Source of the DNA: Clostridium sp. Cult3
GTDB lineage: Bacteria; Bacillota; Clostridia; Tissierellales; Tepidimicrobiaceae
NCBI RefSeq assembly: GCF_021655115.1
Contig: NZ_PPXY01000013.1
Span: forward strand, 1-64,000
DNA: 64,000 nucleotides
Direction of reading: 5' to 3'
The notes below the pieces were generated by a model. That model worked only from the letters and a program-made list of their open reading frames with translations, searched no databases and had not been told where the DNA came from. The position numbers and the translations under genes were made by a program. Positions 28,014 to 36,334 of the stretch are shown here, piece after piece (position 1 is the first letter of the stretch; every line of letters starts with the position of its first letter).

Positions 28014-28078
28014 GGACATAAATACTTTAGTTTTTGAATATGTTTATAGTATAGACATTTTTTAAAGGAGGTATTAAA

Positions 28079-28975
28079 TTGTACGTATATGCTGAATACC
28101 TGTTGTTAGAAAATATCATAATAAATTACATTATATTATATGTAACAAAGAAGATCACAAGAACTAGAACTAGAAAAATTAGACTATTAATTGGGGCTTT
28201 AGTAGGATCTATTTATACTTTAGTGGCCTTTTTTCCTTCGTTACAATTTATGGGTAAGTTTAGCATCAAGCTTTCTATCTCAGTATTGATGGTAATAATA
28301 GGTTTTAACCCAGAAAAATTTAATCAATTTATTAAACAGATATCAGCATTTTATATGGTTTCCTTTGCATTTGCAGGTGCAATAATTGGAATCTTTTATA
28401 TTTTAAACAATAGTTTTCATTTCACTGGAATTTCCTTTAAGGATTCAGACGAATTAGCAAAATTTTTAATTATTGGAATAGTAGTTGCTTTAATACTTAT
28501 AAGATATATACTTAAGTTTTACCAAATAAGAGTAAATAAAGAAAGTTTTATAACAAATATTATTATAGGTTTAAACGATAGGGAAGCCCAGTTAACTGCT
28601 CTAATAGATACAGGTAACTCTCTCAAAGAACCTATATCGCAAAAGCCAGTAATCATTGCAGAGTATAAGGCATTAGAGAATATACTGCCAGATTCAATAA
28701 AGGATATGTACCTATCGAACAAAGAATTGGATTTAAATCTTATGGGCAAGGTTATGGAAGAGATTTCCGATGATATTAAACTTCGGTTGATACCTTTCAA
28801 ATCCCTAGGTAATGATAATGGTATATTAATAGGATTTAAACCAGATATAATAAAGATAAATTTAGAATCAGAGACAAAGAGCTTGACGAATGACATAATA
28901 GTGGCTATTTATAATGATAAATTAGCTACAGATGAAATATATAATGGGTTATTGCATCCAGAATTATTAGGATAG
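28079..28975 (+). CDS. spoIIGA: Sigma-E processing peptidase SpoIIGA
   Basis: Membrane-bound aspartic protease that activates pro-sigma-E in the mother cell after septation. Five or six membrane helices fill about residues 5-145, followed by a cytoplasmic protease domain with [12 protein letters not shown]; Asp177 corresponds to the catalytic aspartate. It is 298 residues. TTG 28079 has a perfect AAAGGAGGT. It is followed after 11 bases by sigE, the standard spoIIG arrangement. Confidence 0.95.
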   Translation: MYVYAEYLLLENIIINYIILYVTKKITRTRTRKIRLLIGALVGSIYTLVAFFPSLQFMGKFSIKLSISVLMVIIGFNPEKFNQFIKQISAFYMVSFAFAGAIIGIFYILNNSFHFTGISFKDSDELAKFLIIGIVVALILIRYILKFYQIRVNKESFITNIIIGLNDREAQLTALIDTGNSLKEPISQKPVIIAEYKALENILPDSIKDMYLSNKELDLNLMGKVMEEISDDIKLRLIPFKSLGNDNGILIGFKPDIIKINLESETKSLTNDIIVAIYNDKLATDEIYNGLLHPELLG

Positions 28976-28986
28976 GGGGAAATATT

Positions 28987-29700
28987 TTGAAAAAAATAAT
29001 TATGAAGATTAATCTATGGTTTAATAAGGTGTTATGTAAACTAAAGTATCTAGATAGTATATACTACATTGGAAGTGGAGAAGTACTTCCACCACCTTTA
29101 AAACCAGAAGAGGAAAGCTATTATTTAAAAAGATTAAAATATGACGACAGCATTAGAAGCATTCTGATCGAAAGGAATTTACGATTAGTCGTATATATAG
29201 CTAGGAAATTTGAAAATACTGGCATATGCATTGAGGATTTGATATCTATTGGTACTATTGGACTAATAAAAGCGGTTAATACTTTTAATCCAGATAAAAA
29301 TATTAAATTGGCTACTTACGCTTCAAAGTGTATTGAAAATGAAATACTTATGTATTTAAGACGAAACAGTAAGGTAAAATCAGAAGTATCCTTTGATGAG
29401 CCTCTAAATGTGGATTGGGATGGGAACGAATTGTTACTTTCAGATATACTAGGAACTGATGGCGATATAATATTTAAGTTTTTAGAAGAAGAGGTAGATA
29501 AAGAGTTACTAAACCAAGCTATAGATAAACTATCCGGACGGGAAAAGACTATAGTTGAATTAAGATTTGGTCTAAAAAATGGAAAAGAAAAAACACAAAA
29601 GGAAGTAGCAGATATGTTAGGTATATCCCAGTCATATATTTCAAGATTAGAAAAGAGAATTATCAAACGATTAAGAAAAGAAATGGTTAGATTGATGTAA
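28987..29700 (+). CDS. sigE: RNA polymerase sigma-E factor, pro-form
   Basis: Directs early mother-cell transcription during sporulation. An amphipathic pro-sequence of about 26 residues precedes [13 protein letters not shown]; by analogy with Bacillus, SpoIIGA would cut between the two tyrosines (26/27). Region 2 contains [18 protein letters not shown] and [17 protein letters not shown], and region 4 has [18 protein letters not shown], nearly identical to the Bacillus factor. At 237 residues it is full length. Confidence 0.97.
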   Translation: MKKIIMKINLWFNKVLCKLKYLDSIYYIGSGEVLPPPLKPEEESYYLKRLKYDDSIRSILIERNLRLVVYIARKFENTGICIEDLISIGTIGLIKAVNTFNPDKNIKLATYASKCIENEILMYLRRNSKVKSEVSFDEPLNVDWDGNELLLSDILGTDGDIIFKFLEEEVDKELLNQAIDKLSGREKTIVELRFGLKNGKEKTQKEVADMLGISQSYISRLEKRIIKRLRKEMVRLM

Positions 29701-29723
29701 AAAAAGAGTAAAAATATAGATAG

Positions 29724-29789
29724 ATATGCTCCCTAGGGTAGGCAGATTATATTAAATGATCTGTTTACAAGAGGGGGCATATTATTTTT
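29724..29789 (+). terminator. Large two-part hairpin after sigE
   Basis: The outer stem ATATGCTCCCT (29724-29734) pairs with AGGGGGCATAT (29772-29782). The inner stem GGCAGAT (29741-29747) pairs with ATCTGTT (29759-29765). The two stems are separated by 6-base internal loops on each side. ATTTTTC follows, so it probably ends the spoIIG transcript, but it is much larger than the other terminators here. Confidence 0.6.
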
Positions 29790-29846
29790 CATTGTTTTAA
29801 TGATAGAATACTTAAATATGGTGGGTAATTATGTTAATTATTAATT

Positions 29847-29874
29847 GAATAAAAAAAAGAATAGGGGCAATAAT
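29847..29874 (+). promoter_or_regulatory. Candidate sigma-F promoter of sigG
   Basis: GGCAATAAT at 29866-29874 fits the forespore -10 pattern GGnrAnAnT. GAATA at 29847-29851, 14 bases upstream, resembles the -35 pentamer. The position, about 45 bases before sigG, matches the known dependence of sigG on sigma-F in Bacillus. Confidence 0.45.
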
Positions 29875-29917
29875 TTTAATTGTAAAGGGGCAAAACACGG
29901 AGAAAGGAATGAAATAG

Positions 29918-30691
29918 TTGCATACAAGCAAAGTTGAAATTTGCGGTGTTAACACATCTAAATTGCCGGTATTGACAAATGAACAGATGCAAGAACTGTT
30001 TATAAAAATCAAAGCAGGAGATATGAAAGCAAGGGAAGAGTTTATACAAGGAAATTTGAGATTGGTGCTTAGTATAATTCAAAGATTTAATAGGAGAGGA
30101 GAAAATGTCGACGATTTGTTTCAGGTAGGATGTATAGGATTGATAAAGGCTATAGATAACTTTGATTTAAGCCAAAATGTAAGGTTTTCTACCTATGCAG
30201 TGCCTATGATCATAGGGGAGATTAGAAGATACTTAAGGGATAACAACCCTATTAGGGTAAGCAGATCTTTAAGGGATATTGCTTATAGGGCTCTTCAGGC
30301 TAGGGATCATTTGATCAATAAAAATCTCAAAGAGCCAACTATTAACGAGATTGCTGAAGAATTAAATTTACCCAAGGAGGAGGTAGTTTTTGCTCTAGAT
30401 GCAATCCAAGAACCTATCTCCTTATTTGAGCCCATATATCATGATAGTGGGGATGCTATATTTATAATGGATCAAGTAAAAGACAAAAAGGCAGAAGATG
30501 AAGTGTGGCTACAAGAGATAGCATTGAGGGAAGCTATAAGCAAGTTAAATGAAAGGGAGAAGCTTATATTGAATTTGCGATTTTATGAAGGGAAAACTCA
30601 AATGGAGGTAGCTGAAGAAATAGGCATTTCTCAGGCCCAGGTATCAAGATTGGAAAAAAATGCTTTAAAACAGATGAGAAAACTAATTTGA
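29918..30691 (+). CDS. sigG: RNA polymerase sigma-G factor
   Basis: Late forespore sigma factor. The N-terminal KVEICGVNTSKLPVL is diagnostic for SigG, region 2 includes NVDDLFQVGCIGLIKAIDNF, RRYLRDNNPIRVSRSLRDIA is typical, and region 4 ends with GISQAQVSRLEKNALKQM. It is 257 residues. TTG 29918 follows a GAAAGGAATG ribosome site. The order spoIIGA-sigE-sigG equals that of Bacillus and Clostridium. Confidence 0.97.
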   Translation: MHTSKVEICGVNTSKLPVLTNEQMQELFIKIKAGDMKAREEFIQGNLRLVLSIIQRFNRRGENVDDLFQVGCIGLIKAIDNFDLSQNVRFSTYAVPMIIGEIRRYLRDNNPIRVSRSLRDIAYRALQARDHLINKNLKEPTINEIAEELNLPKEEVVFALDAIQEPISLFEPIYHDSGDAIFIMDQVKDKKAEDEVWLQEIALREAISKLNEREKLILNLRFYEGKTQMEVAEEIGISQAQVSRLEKNALKQMRKLI

Positions 30692-30782
30692 TATAGACCA
30701 TTACCCCATTAAAATCTAAGGTATATTTATACTTGTACATTAAATATATATATATATAAAGGGAATAGAAAGAGGTGGGGTA

Positions 30783-31028
30783 ATGGTTAAATTATCAGAA
30801 ATGAGAGAGAAGGAAGTCATAAATATAAGAGATGGGGCCAAGATTGGTCTAATATATGATTTTGAAATGGACTTAGAAAATGGAAAGGTAATAGCAGTAG
30901 TAATTCCAGGTCCAGGTAAGATATTGGGGTTATTTGGAAAAGATAATGATTTAGTGATCCATTGGAAGAACATAGTTCGGATTGGTACCGATGCTATACT
31001 GGTAGATATAAATATAGAGGACTATTAG
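30783..31028 (+). CDS. ymxH: YlmC/YmxH family sporulation protein (PRC-barrel)
   Basis: An 81-residue PRC-barrel-like protein starting MVKLSEMREKEVINIRDGAKIG and containing VVIPGPGKILGLFGK. This is the YlmC/YmxH family of spore formers, function unknown. It follows sigG, as ylmC does in Bacillus. TTGTAC and TATAAA with a 16-base spacer at 30733-30760 may be its promoter. ATG 30783 follows AGAGGTGGGG. Confidence 0.88.
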   Translation: MVKLSEMREKEVINIRDGAKIGLIYDFEMDLENGKVIAVVIPGPGKILGLFGKDNDLVIHWKNIVRIGTDAILVDINIEDY

Positions 31029-31032
31029 ACAT

Positions 31033-31061
31033 TAGACAATTGAAATACTATATATTATAAT
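31033..31061 (+). promoter_or_regulatory. SigA-type promoter of nrdR
   Basis: TAGACA at 31033-31038 and TATAAT at 31056-31061 have a 17-base spacer. They lie 32 bases before the nrdR start. Confidence 0.55.
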
Positions 31062-31092
31062 CAAGATAAATAGTAGAATGTGAGGTGTATAT

Positions 31093-31548
31093 ATGAAGTG
31101 TCCATTTTGTGATTATTATGAGACAAAAGTGGTAGATTCACGACCAACAGATGAAGGACAAGCCATTAGACGTAGAAGAGAATGTATTAAATGTGCTAGA
31201 AGGTTTACAACTTATGAAAAAGTAGAAGCCATGCCATTAATTATTGTAAAAAAGGATGGCACTAGAGAAGCCTATGATAGGAATAAGGTATTGAATGGGA
31301 TATTAAAAGCCTGTGAAAAAAGGCCAGTACCATTAAGCACTATAGAAGAAACTGTAGATGAAATCGAAAGGGAATTGTATAATTCTATGGAAAAGGAAGT
31401 AACTAGTCAACATATTGGAGAAATGATAATGAGCAAGTTGAAAAATATAGATGAAGTATCCTATGTTAGATTTGCATCAGTATATAGACAATTTAAAGAT
31501 ATCAATACATTTATGGAAGAATTGAAAAAACTACTCAATGAGGAATAA
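31093..31548 (+). CDS. nrdR: Transcriptional repressor NrdR
   Basis: Nucleotide-sensing repressor of ribonucleotide reductase genes. The N-terminal zinc ribbon has CPFC (residues 3-6) and CIKC (around 31-34), followed by an ATP-cone domain ([19 protein letters not shown]). At 151 residues it is full length. No nrd gene is in this window, so its targets are elsewhere. It is followed by pgeF. Confidence 0.96.
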   Translation: MKCPFCDYYETKVVDSRPTDEGQAIRRRRECIKCARRFTTYEKVEAMPLIIVKKDGTREAYDRNKVLNGILKACEKRPVPLSTIEETVDEIERELYNSMEKEVTSQHIGEMIMSKLKNIDEVSYVRFASVYRQFKDINTFMEELKKLLNEE

Positions 31549-31565
31549 ATGCGTGAGGTGATTAG

Positions 31566-32321
31566 GTGAAAATTATTGAAAATCGTCATGAAGAGATTAT
31601 ATATTATGAAATAGGATTGTTTAATGAAGCAAAAGTGAATCATCTGTTTACCTCGAGGATAGGGTGGGGGGAAAATGAGCTTGAAAAATTATCAAAAATA
31701 TTCAATGTTCCAAAAACCAATATAGTAGGTTTAACCCAAGTCCATGGTACGGATATAATATCCATAGACAAGGGTATTAGTGGGGAAGAAAATGTTCACA
31801 ATCTAATAGGGGATGGTTTGGTGACGAATATGCCCAATTTAGTTCTTATCACCTATCATGCCGACTGTGTCCCAATATATTTTTATGACCGAAGGAATAA
31901 AGTCGTCGGATTAGCACATGGCGGTTGGAAGGGAACATACGGAAATATCAGCGGGAAGATGATTGATTTAATGGTAAATAAATATGATTCTAAATTAGAA
32001 GATATACTTGTAGGTATAGGACCTTCTATAGGACCTTGTTGTTATGAAATTGGTAGGGATCTAGCCTGTAATTTTGCAAACAGGTTTAATGATTTCGATG
32101 GAATAGTAGAGGAAAGGGGCAATAAAATATATTTAGATTTATGGAAGATTAATTATCTCCAAATAAAGGATAAGGGTGTATTAGATGACAACATTGCAAT
32201 AACTGAAGCATGTACTGCTTGCCATAGTGATAAATTTTATTCCTATAGAAAGGAAAGAGGTACCAAAAATAGAATGATGGCTGCTATCGGATTGACTTCT
32301 GATTTTGGAGGGTTAATATGA
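31566..32321 (+). CDS. pgeF: Peptidoglycan editing factor PgeF (YlmD/laccase-like)
   Basis: Multicopper-polyphenol-oxidase-fold protein; homologues remove L-Ser-containing muropeptide errors or act on purine nucleosides. Key residues are visible in LTQVHGTD, YHADCVPIYF, AHGGWKGTYGNI and GPSIGPCCYEIG (zinc-site His and Cys). It is 251 residues. GTG 31566 has GAGGTG upstream. Its stop overlaps the phoP start (ATGA), tying a housekeeping gene to the two-component pair. Confidence 0.92.
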   Translation: MKIIENRHEEIIYYEIGLFNEAKVNHLFTSRIGWGENELEKLSKIFNVPKTNIVGLTQVHGTDIISIDKGISGEENVHNLIGDGLVTNMPNLVLITYHADCVPIYFYDRRNKVVGLAHGGWKGTYGNISGKMIDLMVNKYDSKLEDILVGIGPSIGPCCYEIGRDLACNFANRFNDFDGIVEERGNKIYLDLWKINYLQIKDKGVLDDNIAITEACTACHSDKFYSYRKERGTKNRMMAAIGLTSDFGGLI

Positions 32322-33010
32322 GTATTAAAATTTTAGTTGTAGATGATGAACCTAGTATTGTTGAGTTATTAAAGTATAATTTAGAGAATAGTGGTTATGA
32401 AATTAAAGAAGCCTATGATGGAGTAGAAGCCTTAAATATGGTTTCCGAGGAAAGGTTTGACTTGATAATACTGGATTTGATGTTACCTAAAATTGATGGC
32501 ATAGAAGTATGTAAACGGCTAAAACGAGAAGATTCACATATTCCTATTATCATGTTAACAGCTAAAAGTAGCGAGGCTGATAAAGTTTTAGGATTAAATA
32601 TTGGTGCAGATGATTATATTACCAAACCTTTTAGCATTAAGGAATTAATAGCTAGGGTTAATGCACTATTAAGACGGATAGGGGAGACGGAAAAACAAAA
32701 TGGTGGAGTAATAATCAATCTTGGAAATTTAAGGGTAGACCTGGAAAGACATGAGGTAGAAAAAAACGGAGAACTATTGGATTTAACTCTAAAGGAATTT
32801 GAATTATTGAGGATTTTGCTGGAAAACAAGGGAAAGGTTTTATCTAGAAATATATTGTTGGATAAGGTATGGGGTTACGATTTTTATGGTGAGACTAGGA
32901 CAGTAGATGTGCATGTAAGAAATTTGAGAAAGAAGATAGAAGATGATGATAGAAACCCCCAATATATAGAGACGGTACGAGGAGTAGGATATAGGATAGG
33001 GTTGAGGTAA
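32318..33010 (+). CDS. phoP: Response regulator, PhoP/PhoB type
   Basis: OmpR-class response regulator. The receiver domain has the acidic pair in VVDDEP, phospho-acceptor Asp53 (LIILDLMLPKIDG) and Lys in ITKPFS. The winged-helix C-terminus has LTLKEFELLRILLENKGKV and RTVDVHVRNLRKKIEDD. It is paired with a PAS-containing kinase, and pstS in this window has matching 11-bp TTAAC repeats, so PhoP is the most likely identity; a WalR- or ResD-like role cannot be excluded from sequence alone. Confidence 0.82.
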   Translation: MSIKILVVDDEPSIVELLKYNLENSGYEIKEAYDGVEALNMVSEERFDLIILDLMLPKIDGIEVCKRLKREDSHIPIIMLTAKSSEADKVLGLNIGADDYITKPFSIKELIARVNALLRRIGETEKQNGGVIINLGNLRVDLERHEVEKNGELLDLTLKEFELLRILLENKGKVLSRNILLDKVWGYDFYGETRTVDVHVRNLRKKIEDDDRNPQYIETVRGVGYRIGLR

Positions 33011-33013
33011 TTT

Positions 33014-34696
33014 ATGAAAAGAAAAATTTGGATAACACTTCTTTTACTAGTAGTGTCTACTAGTATAGTTACAAGTATTATATCTATGGGGTTTGAAAAG
33101 TCCCAATATTTTAAAGATATTGAAGGGAAAATCGGTTCTACCAAAACCATATTAAGGAATACACTTAGCTCTAAAGAAAAGTGGGATGAATATCAGTTAA
33201 AGGAGATAGTTAATAGCTACTCGGAATTATTAGGGGGACAAGTAAGTATAAGCTTGTATGATGGGCGTATAATCAGCTCTCATGAGTATAATCCATCCCA
33301 TCAAAGGAAGGAAGAATTATTATACAGTGATGGTATATCTTTTGAAGATGGCTACATTAAGGAATTAAATATATCTATATATAATGAGGATATATCCAGG
33401 ATCAATAGACAATTTGGTAGAAGGGTTTTCGTATCTTTATTAGTATCCATGGTAATAGGACTATTAATAGGTATGAGACATATGGAGTATGCTATTGAGC
33501 CTTATAGGGCATTGACTAAAGCCACTCAAAACATAATTGATGGAATTTATGAAGAAGAAATAGTATTTCATGATGATAAGGAACTAGAATACCTAGCTGA
33601 AAACTTCAATTTTATGAGTAGAAAGCTACAAAATACCATTGGGCAGCTGCAAGAAGCTAACACAAAGTTAAAGGCTACTTTGATAAGTATAGGGGATGGG
33701 GTAATAGCCTTTGACAATAGGCTCAATATCATACTAATTAACCCCTATGCTGAAAAGATATTGGAACTAGATGAAGCTGATGCCATGGGTAAAGGATTAG
33801 AGGAGGTAATTCGGGACGAAAAGTTAAAAAAAGTTTTTTTAGAATTAATAGAACTGGGGCTCCCAAAGGAAATAGAGATAGAAAGGAAACAACCTAATGA
33901 TAGAATATTAACTATATATGCAAATCCTATTATGTTCCGTAAATATTCTACTGGTAGATTAGGAACTGTATTTGTCATTCAAGATATAACCAAGATGAAA
34001 AGATTGGAAAGGGTTAGAGAGGATTTTGTTGCTAATGTTTCCCATGAATTGAAAACCCCACTAACTTCTATAAAAGGTTTTATTGAGACCTTAAAGGATG
34101 GTGCAATTAAAAATAGAGATCTAGCGCTAAAATTTTTAAATATTATGGATGGGGAAGTCAATAGACTAAACAGACTTGTAGAAGATTTGCTTTTGTTATC
34201 AGAAGTGGAAAATAGGAAACTAGATATAATTCCTGAACTCATATATGTGGAAGAGGTTTTAGATGAAGTGTTTCAAATGTTAGGTAGGGAAGCGGCAGAG
34301 AAGAATATTATGTTGGAAAAAGAAATCCTCGGAAACGCACCACCTATACAAGGAAATTATAATTATTTCAAACAGATGTTGATAAACCTTATAGATAATG
34401 GAATAAAATATACTCCTGAAGGAGGCTATGTGAAGACATCTATTGAAGTTGAAAAAGGACATCTAATGTTAAAGATCATGGATAATGGAGTGGGAATTGC
34501 AAAAGAAGAACAAGATAGGATATTTGAAAGATTTTATAGGGTAGACAAATCTCGTTCTAGAGATGTAGGAGGCACTGGATTAGGTCTAGCTATAGTAAAG
34601 CATGTGGTTTCGGTATTTAATGGCAATATTGAAATTGAGTCTCATCTCAACGAGGGTACTACCTTCCAAATTAGAATACCAATAGAAGGGGCGTAG
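33014..34696 (+). CDS. phoR: Membrane sensor histidine kinase, PhoR type
   Basis: Order: membrane helix 1 (about 5-25), an extracytoplasmic loop of about 110 residues, membrane helix 2 (about 138-156), a HAMP-like linker, a PAS domain (about 217-325, starting near LKATLISIGDGVIAFD), HisKA with His344 in NVSHELKTPLTS, and HATPase with NLIDNGIKYTPEGG, MDNGVGIAKEE and GGTGLGLAIVKHV. This is the PhoR/WalK architecture. It is 560 residues and follows phoP by three bases. The gene after it is the sigma-54 activator, 19 bases on, with no terminator between. Confidence 0.85.
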   Translation: MKRKIWITLLLLVVSTSIVTSIISMGFEKSQYFKDIEGKIGSTKTILRNTLSSKEKWDEYQLKEIVNSYSELLGGQVSISLYDGRIISSHEYNPSHQRKEELLYSDGISFEDGYIKELNISIYNEDISRINRQFGRRVFVSLLVSMVIGLLIGMRHMEYAIEPYRALTKATQNIIDGIYEEEIVFHDDKELEYLAENFNFMSRKLQNTIGQLQEANTKLKATLISIGDGVIAFDNRLNIILINPYAEKILELDEADAMGKGLEEVIRDEKLKKVFLELIELGLPKEIEIERKQPNDRILTIYANPIMFRKYSTGRLGTVFVIQDITKMKRLERVREDFVANVSHELKTPLTSIKGFIETLKDGAIKNRDLALKFLNIMDGEVNRLNRLVEDLLLLSEVENRKLDIIPELIYVEEVLDEVFQMLGREAAEKNIMLEKEILGNAPPIQGNYNYFKQMLINLIDNGIKYTPEGGYVKTSIEVEKGHLMLKIMDNGVGIAKEEQDRIFERFYRVDKSRSRDVGGTGLGLAIVKHVVSVFNGNIEIESHLNEGTTFQIRIPIEGA

Positions 34697-34715
34697 CTTA
34701 AAAAAGGATGATTTT

Positions 34716-36134
34716 ATGGAAAAGGTAGATTTTAACAAGATCATACTGCAGAATATCTTGCATCATACGGATATTGGCATCCATGTAATAGACAGAAATA
34801 GAAATACTATATTGTATAATAAGGTAATGGCAATATTAGAAGGATTGGAGATAGAACAGGTTATAGATAAGGATTTACTAGAGATATTTCCAAGTTTAGA
34901 CGAGGATACTTCAACTTTGATTAAGGTGTTAAATACTGGGAAGCCTATTTTAGATAAAACCCAAAATTATCTAAATTACAAGGGACAAAAAATTACCACT
35001 ATAAATTCTACCATACCATTAATCTGGGAGAATGAGATCTTAGGAGCTTTGGAGATTTCAAAAGATATAACCTATCTAAACGACCTATCTAACCAACTCA
35101 TGGAATTACAGCATGAATTAAAGAAGAGCAATTATAATGGTGTAAAAAAGAAGACGAGAAAAAAGAACTATACATTTGGGGATATTATTGGATTAGACCA
35201 ATGTATATTGCAGGCTATAGAAATAGGTAAAAGGGCTAGCAATTCACCATCTTCTGTATTGTTGTATGGAGAAACAGGTACTGGTAAGGAACTTTTTGCC
35301 CAGAGTATCCACTATGAAGGGGTTAGGAAAAACAAACCTTTTATAGCACAAAATTGTGCTGCTATACCAGAGACATTACTGGAAGGCATACTATTTGGTA
35401 CTGAAAAAGGTGGGTTTACTGGAGCCGTTGAAAGGGAAGGTATATTTGAGCAGGCAGATGGAGGAACTCTATTACTAGATGAGATAAACTCTATGTCCCT
35501 TGGATTACAAGCTAAATTATTAAGGGTACTACAAGAAGGATATATTCGCCGGATAGGAGGAGTTAAGGATATTCCCATTGATGTTAAGGTTATTGCAACA
35601 ACTAATGAAAAGCCTATAGAAAGTGTAGAAAAGGGTACTCTAAGAAAGGACCTATACTATCGGTTAAATGTGATATTTATTAGTATCCCGCCTTTAAGAG
35701 AGAGAAAAGAAGATATCCCTATTTTATGTAGTTATTTTATTGAAAAATATAATCTATTGTTAGGTAAAAATATAACTGGTATTGACCAGAAGGTTCTTAA
35801 ATCTTTTGCTAAATATTCTTGGCCAGGGAATGTTAGGGAACTGGAAAATTCTATAGAAGGAGCAATGAATTATGTTAATCATGATAGGACTATTTTAAAA
35901 ATAGAAGATTTTGTTGTATCTCCCAATATATTCAGTCATGATAGGGGAGGAGAAAAAACAACCCTGGAAATGAGTAAATCCTTACCAGAATATTTAGATG
36001 ATATAGAAAGGGAAGTAATCCATAAAACCTTAGAGAACAATAGTTATAATATATCCCAAACGGCAAAAGTATTGGGAATAAAGCGGCAAGCGTTACAATA
36101 TAAGATGAAAAAGTATTCTCTATATGCAAAATAG
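34716..36134 (+). CDS. Sigma-54-dependent activator (PAS-AAA-HTH), likely regulator of ornithine degradation
   Basis: Enhancer-binding protein of the RocR/NtrC class. It has a PAS domain (about 10-125), an AAA+ domain with Walker A GETGTGKE at 185-192, the sigma-54 contact loop as GGFTGA (232-237, where GAFTGA is standard) and Walker B GGTLLLDEI (249-257), and a Fis-type HTH at the C-terminus (NISQTAKVLGIKRQALQYK). No phospho-receiver domain is present, so the PAS domain probably senses a metabolite. It lies directly before a sigma-54 promoter and the ornithine operon. Its stop codon lies inside a 23-bp inverted repeat that may be its own binding site. Confidence 0.9.
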   Translation: MEKVDFNKIILQNILHHTDIGIHVIDRNRNTILYNKVMAILEGLEIEQVIDKDLLEIFPSLDEDTSTLIKVLNTGKPILDKTQNYLNYKGQKITTINSTIPLIWENEILGALEISKDITYLNDLSNQLMELQHELKKSNYNGVKKKTRKKNYTFGDIIGLDQCILQAIEIGKRASNSPSSVLLYGETGTGKELFAQSIHYEGVRKNKPFIAQNCAAIPETLLEGILFGTEKGGFTGAVEREGIFEQADGGTLLLDEINSMSLGLQAKLLRVLQEGYIRRIGGVKDIPIDVKVIATTNEKPIESVEKGTLRKDLYYRLNVIFISIPPLRERKEDIPILCSYFIEKYNLLLGKNITGIDQKVLKSFAKYSWPGNVRELENSIEGAMNYVNHDRTILKIEDFVVSPNIFSHDRGGEKTTLEMSKSLPEYLDDIEREVIHKTLENNSYNISQTAKVLGIKRQALQYKMKKYSLYAK

Positions 36135-36169
36135 TTTGCGTAAAGGCGCAAACTATTTTGCATATAGAG
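36118..36169 (+). promoter_or_regulatory. Long inverted repeat with two GCAAA-N4-TTTGC dyads (candidate enhancer)
   Basis: Perfect 23-base arms (36118-36140 and 36147-36169) flank a 6-base centre. Each arm itself holds a dyad GCAAA-N4-TTTGC (36126-36139 and 36148-36161); the dyad centres are 22 bp apart, two helical turns. This is the geometry of upstream activator sites, and it lies about 143 bp upstream of the -24 element. It could also act as a terminator of the activator gene, but no T run follows directly. Confidence 0.65.
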
Positions 36170-36283
36170 TCTATTTTAGCTCTTTTTCTAAATATACAAT
36201 TATTATCAATTAAACTACATAAACAGTTGATATCAGTATGTATTTTCTTGTAAGATATTATTAGAATATCATTACATCCTAAA

Positions 36284-36300
36284 TTGGCAAGAGGATTGCA
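36284..36300 (+). promoter_or_regulatory. Sigma-54 (-24/-12) promoter of the ornithine operon
   Basis: TTGGCAAG-AGGA-TTGCA matches the consensus TGGCACG-N4-TTGCW in all but one base. The invariant GG (36286-36287) and GC (36298-36299) have the required 10 bases between them. It lies 35 bases before the ord start codon. Confidence 0.9.
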
Positions 36301-36334
36301 TGTATATTAAGTAATAAGTTATGGAGGTGTCAAA

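Noticed and set aside
29701-29917. tRNA or other structured RNA gene between sigE and sigG.
   Set aside because: No cloverleaf or TTCGA-type arm is present; the structure reads as a terminator followed by a candidate sigma-F promoter.
30740-30760. ATATATAT run considered as a repeat element or origin-type AT tract.
   Set aside because: It is a short low-complexity stretch in an AT-rich intergenic region before ymxH and is better read as a promoter region.
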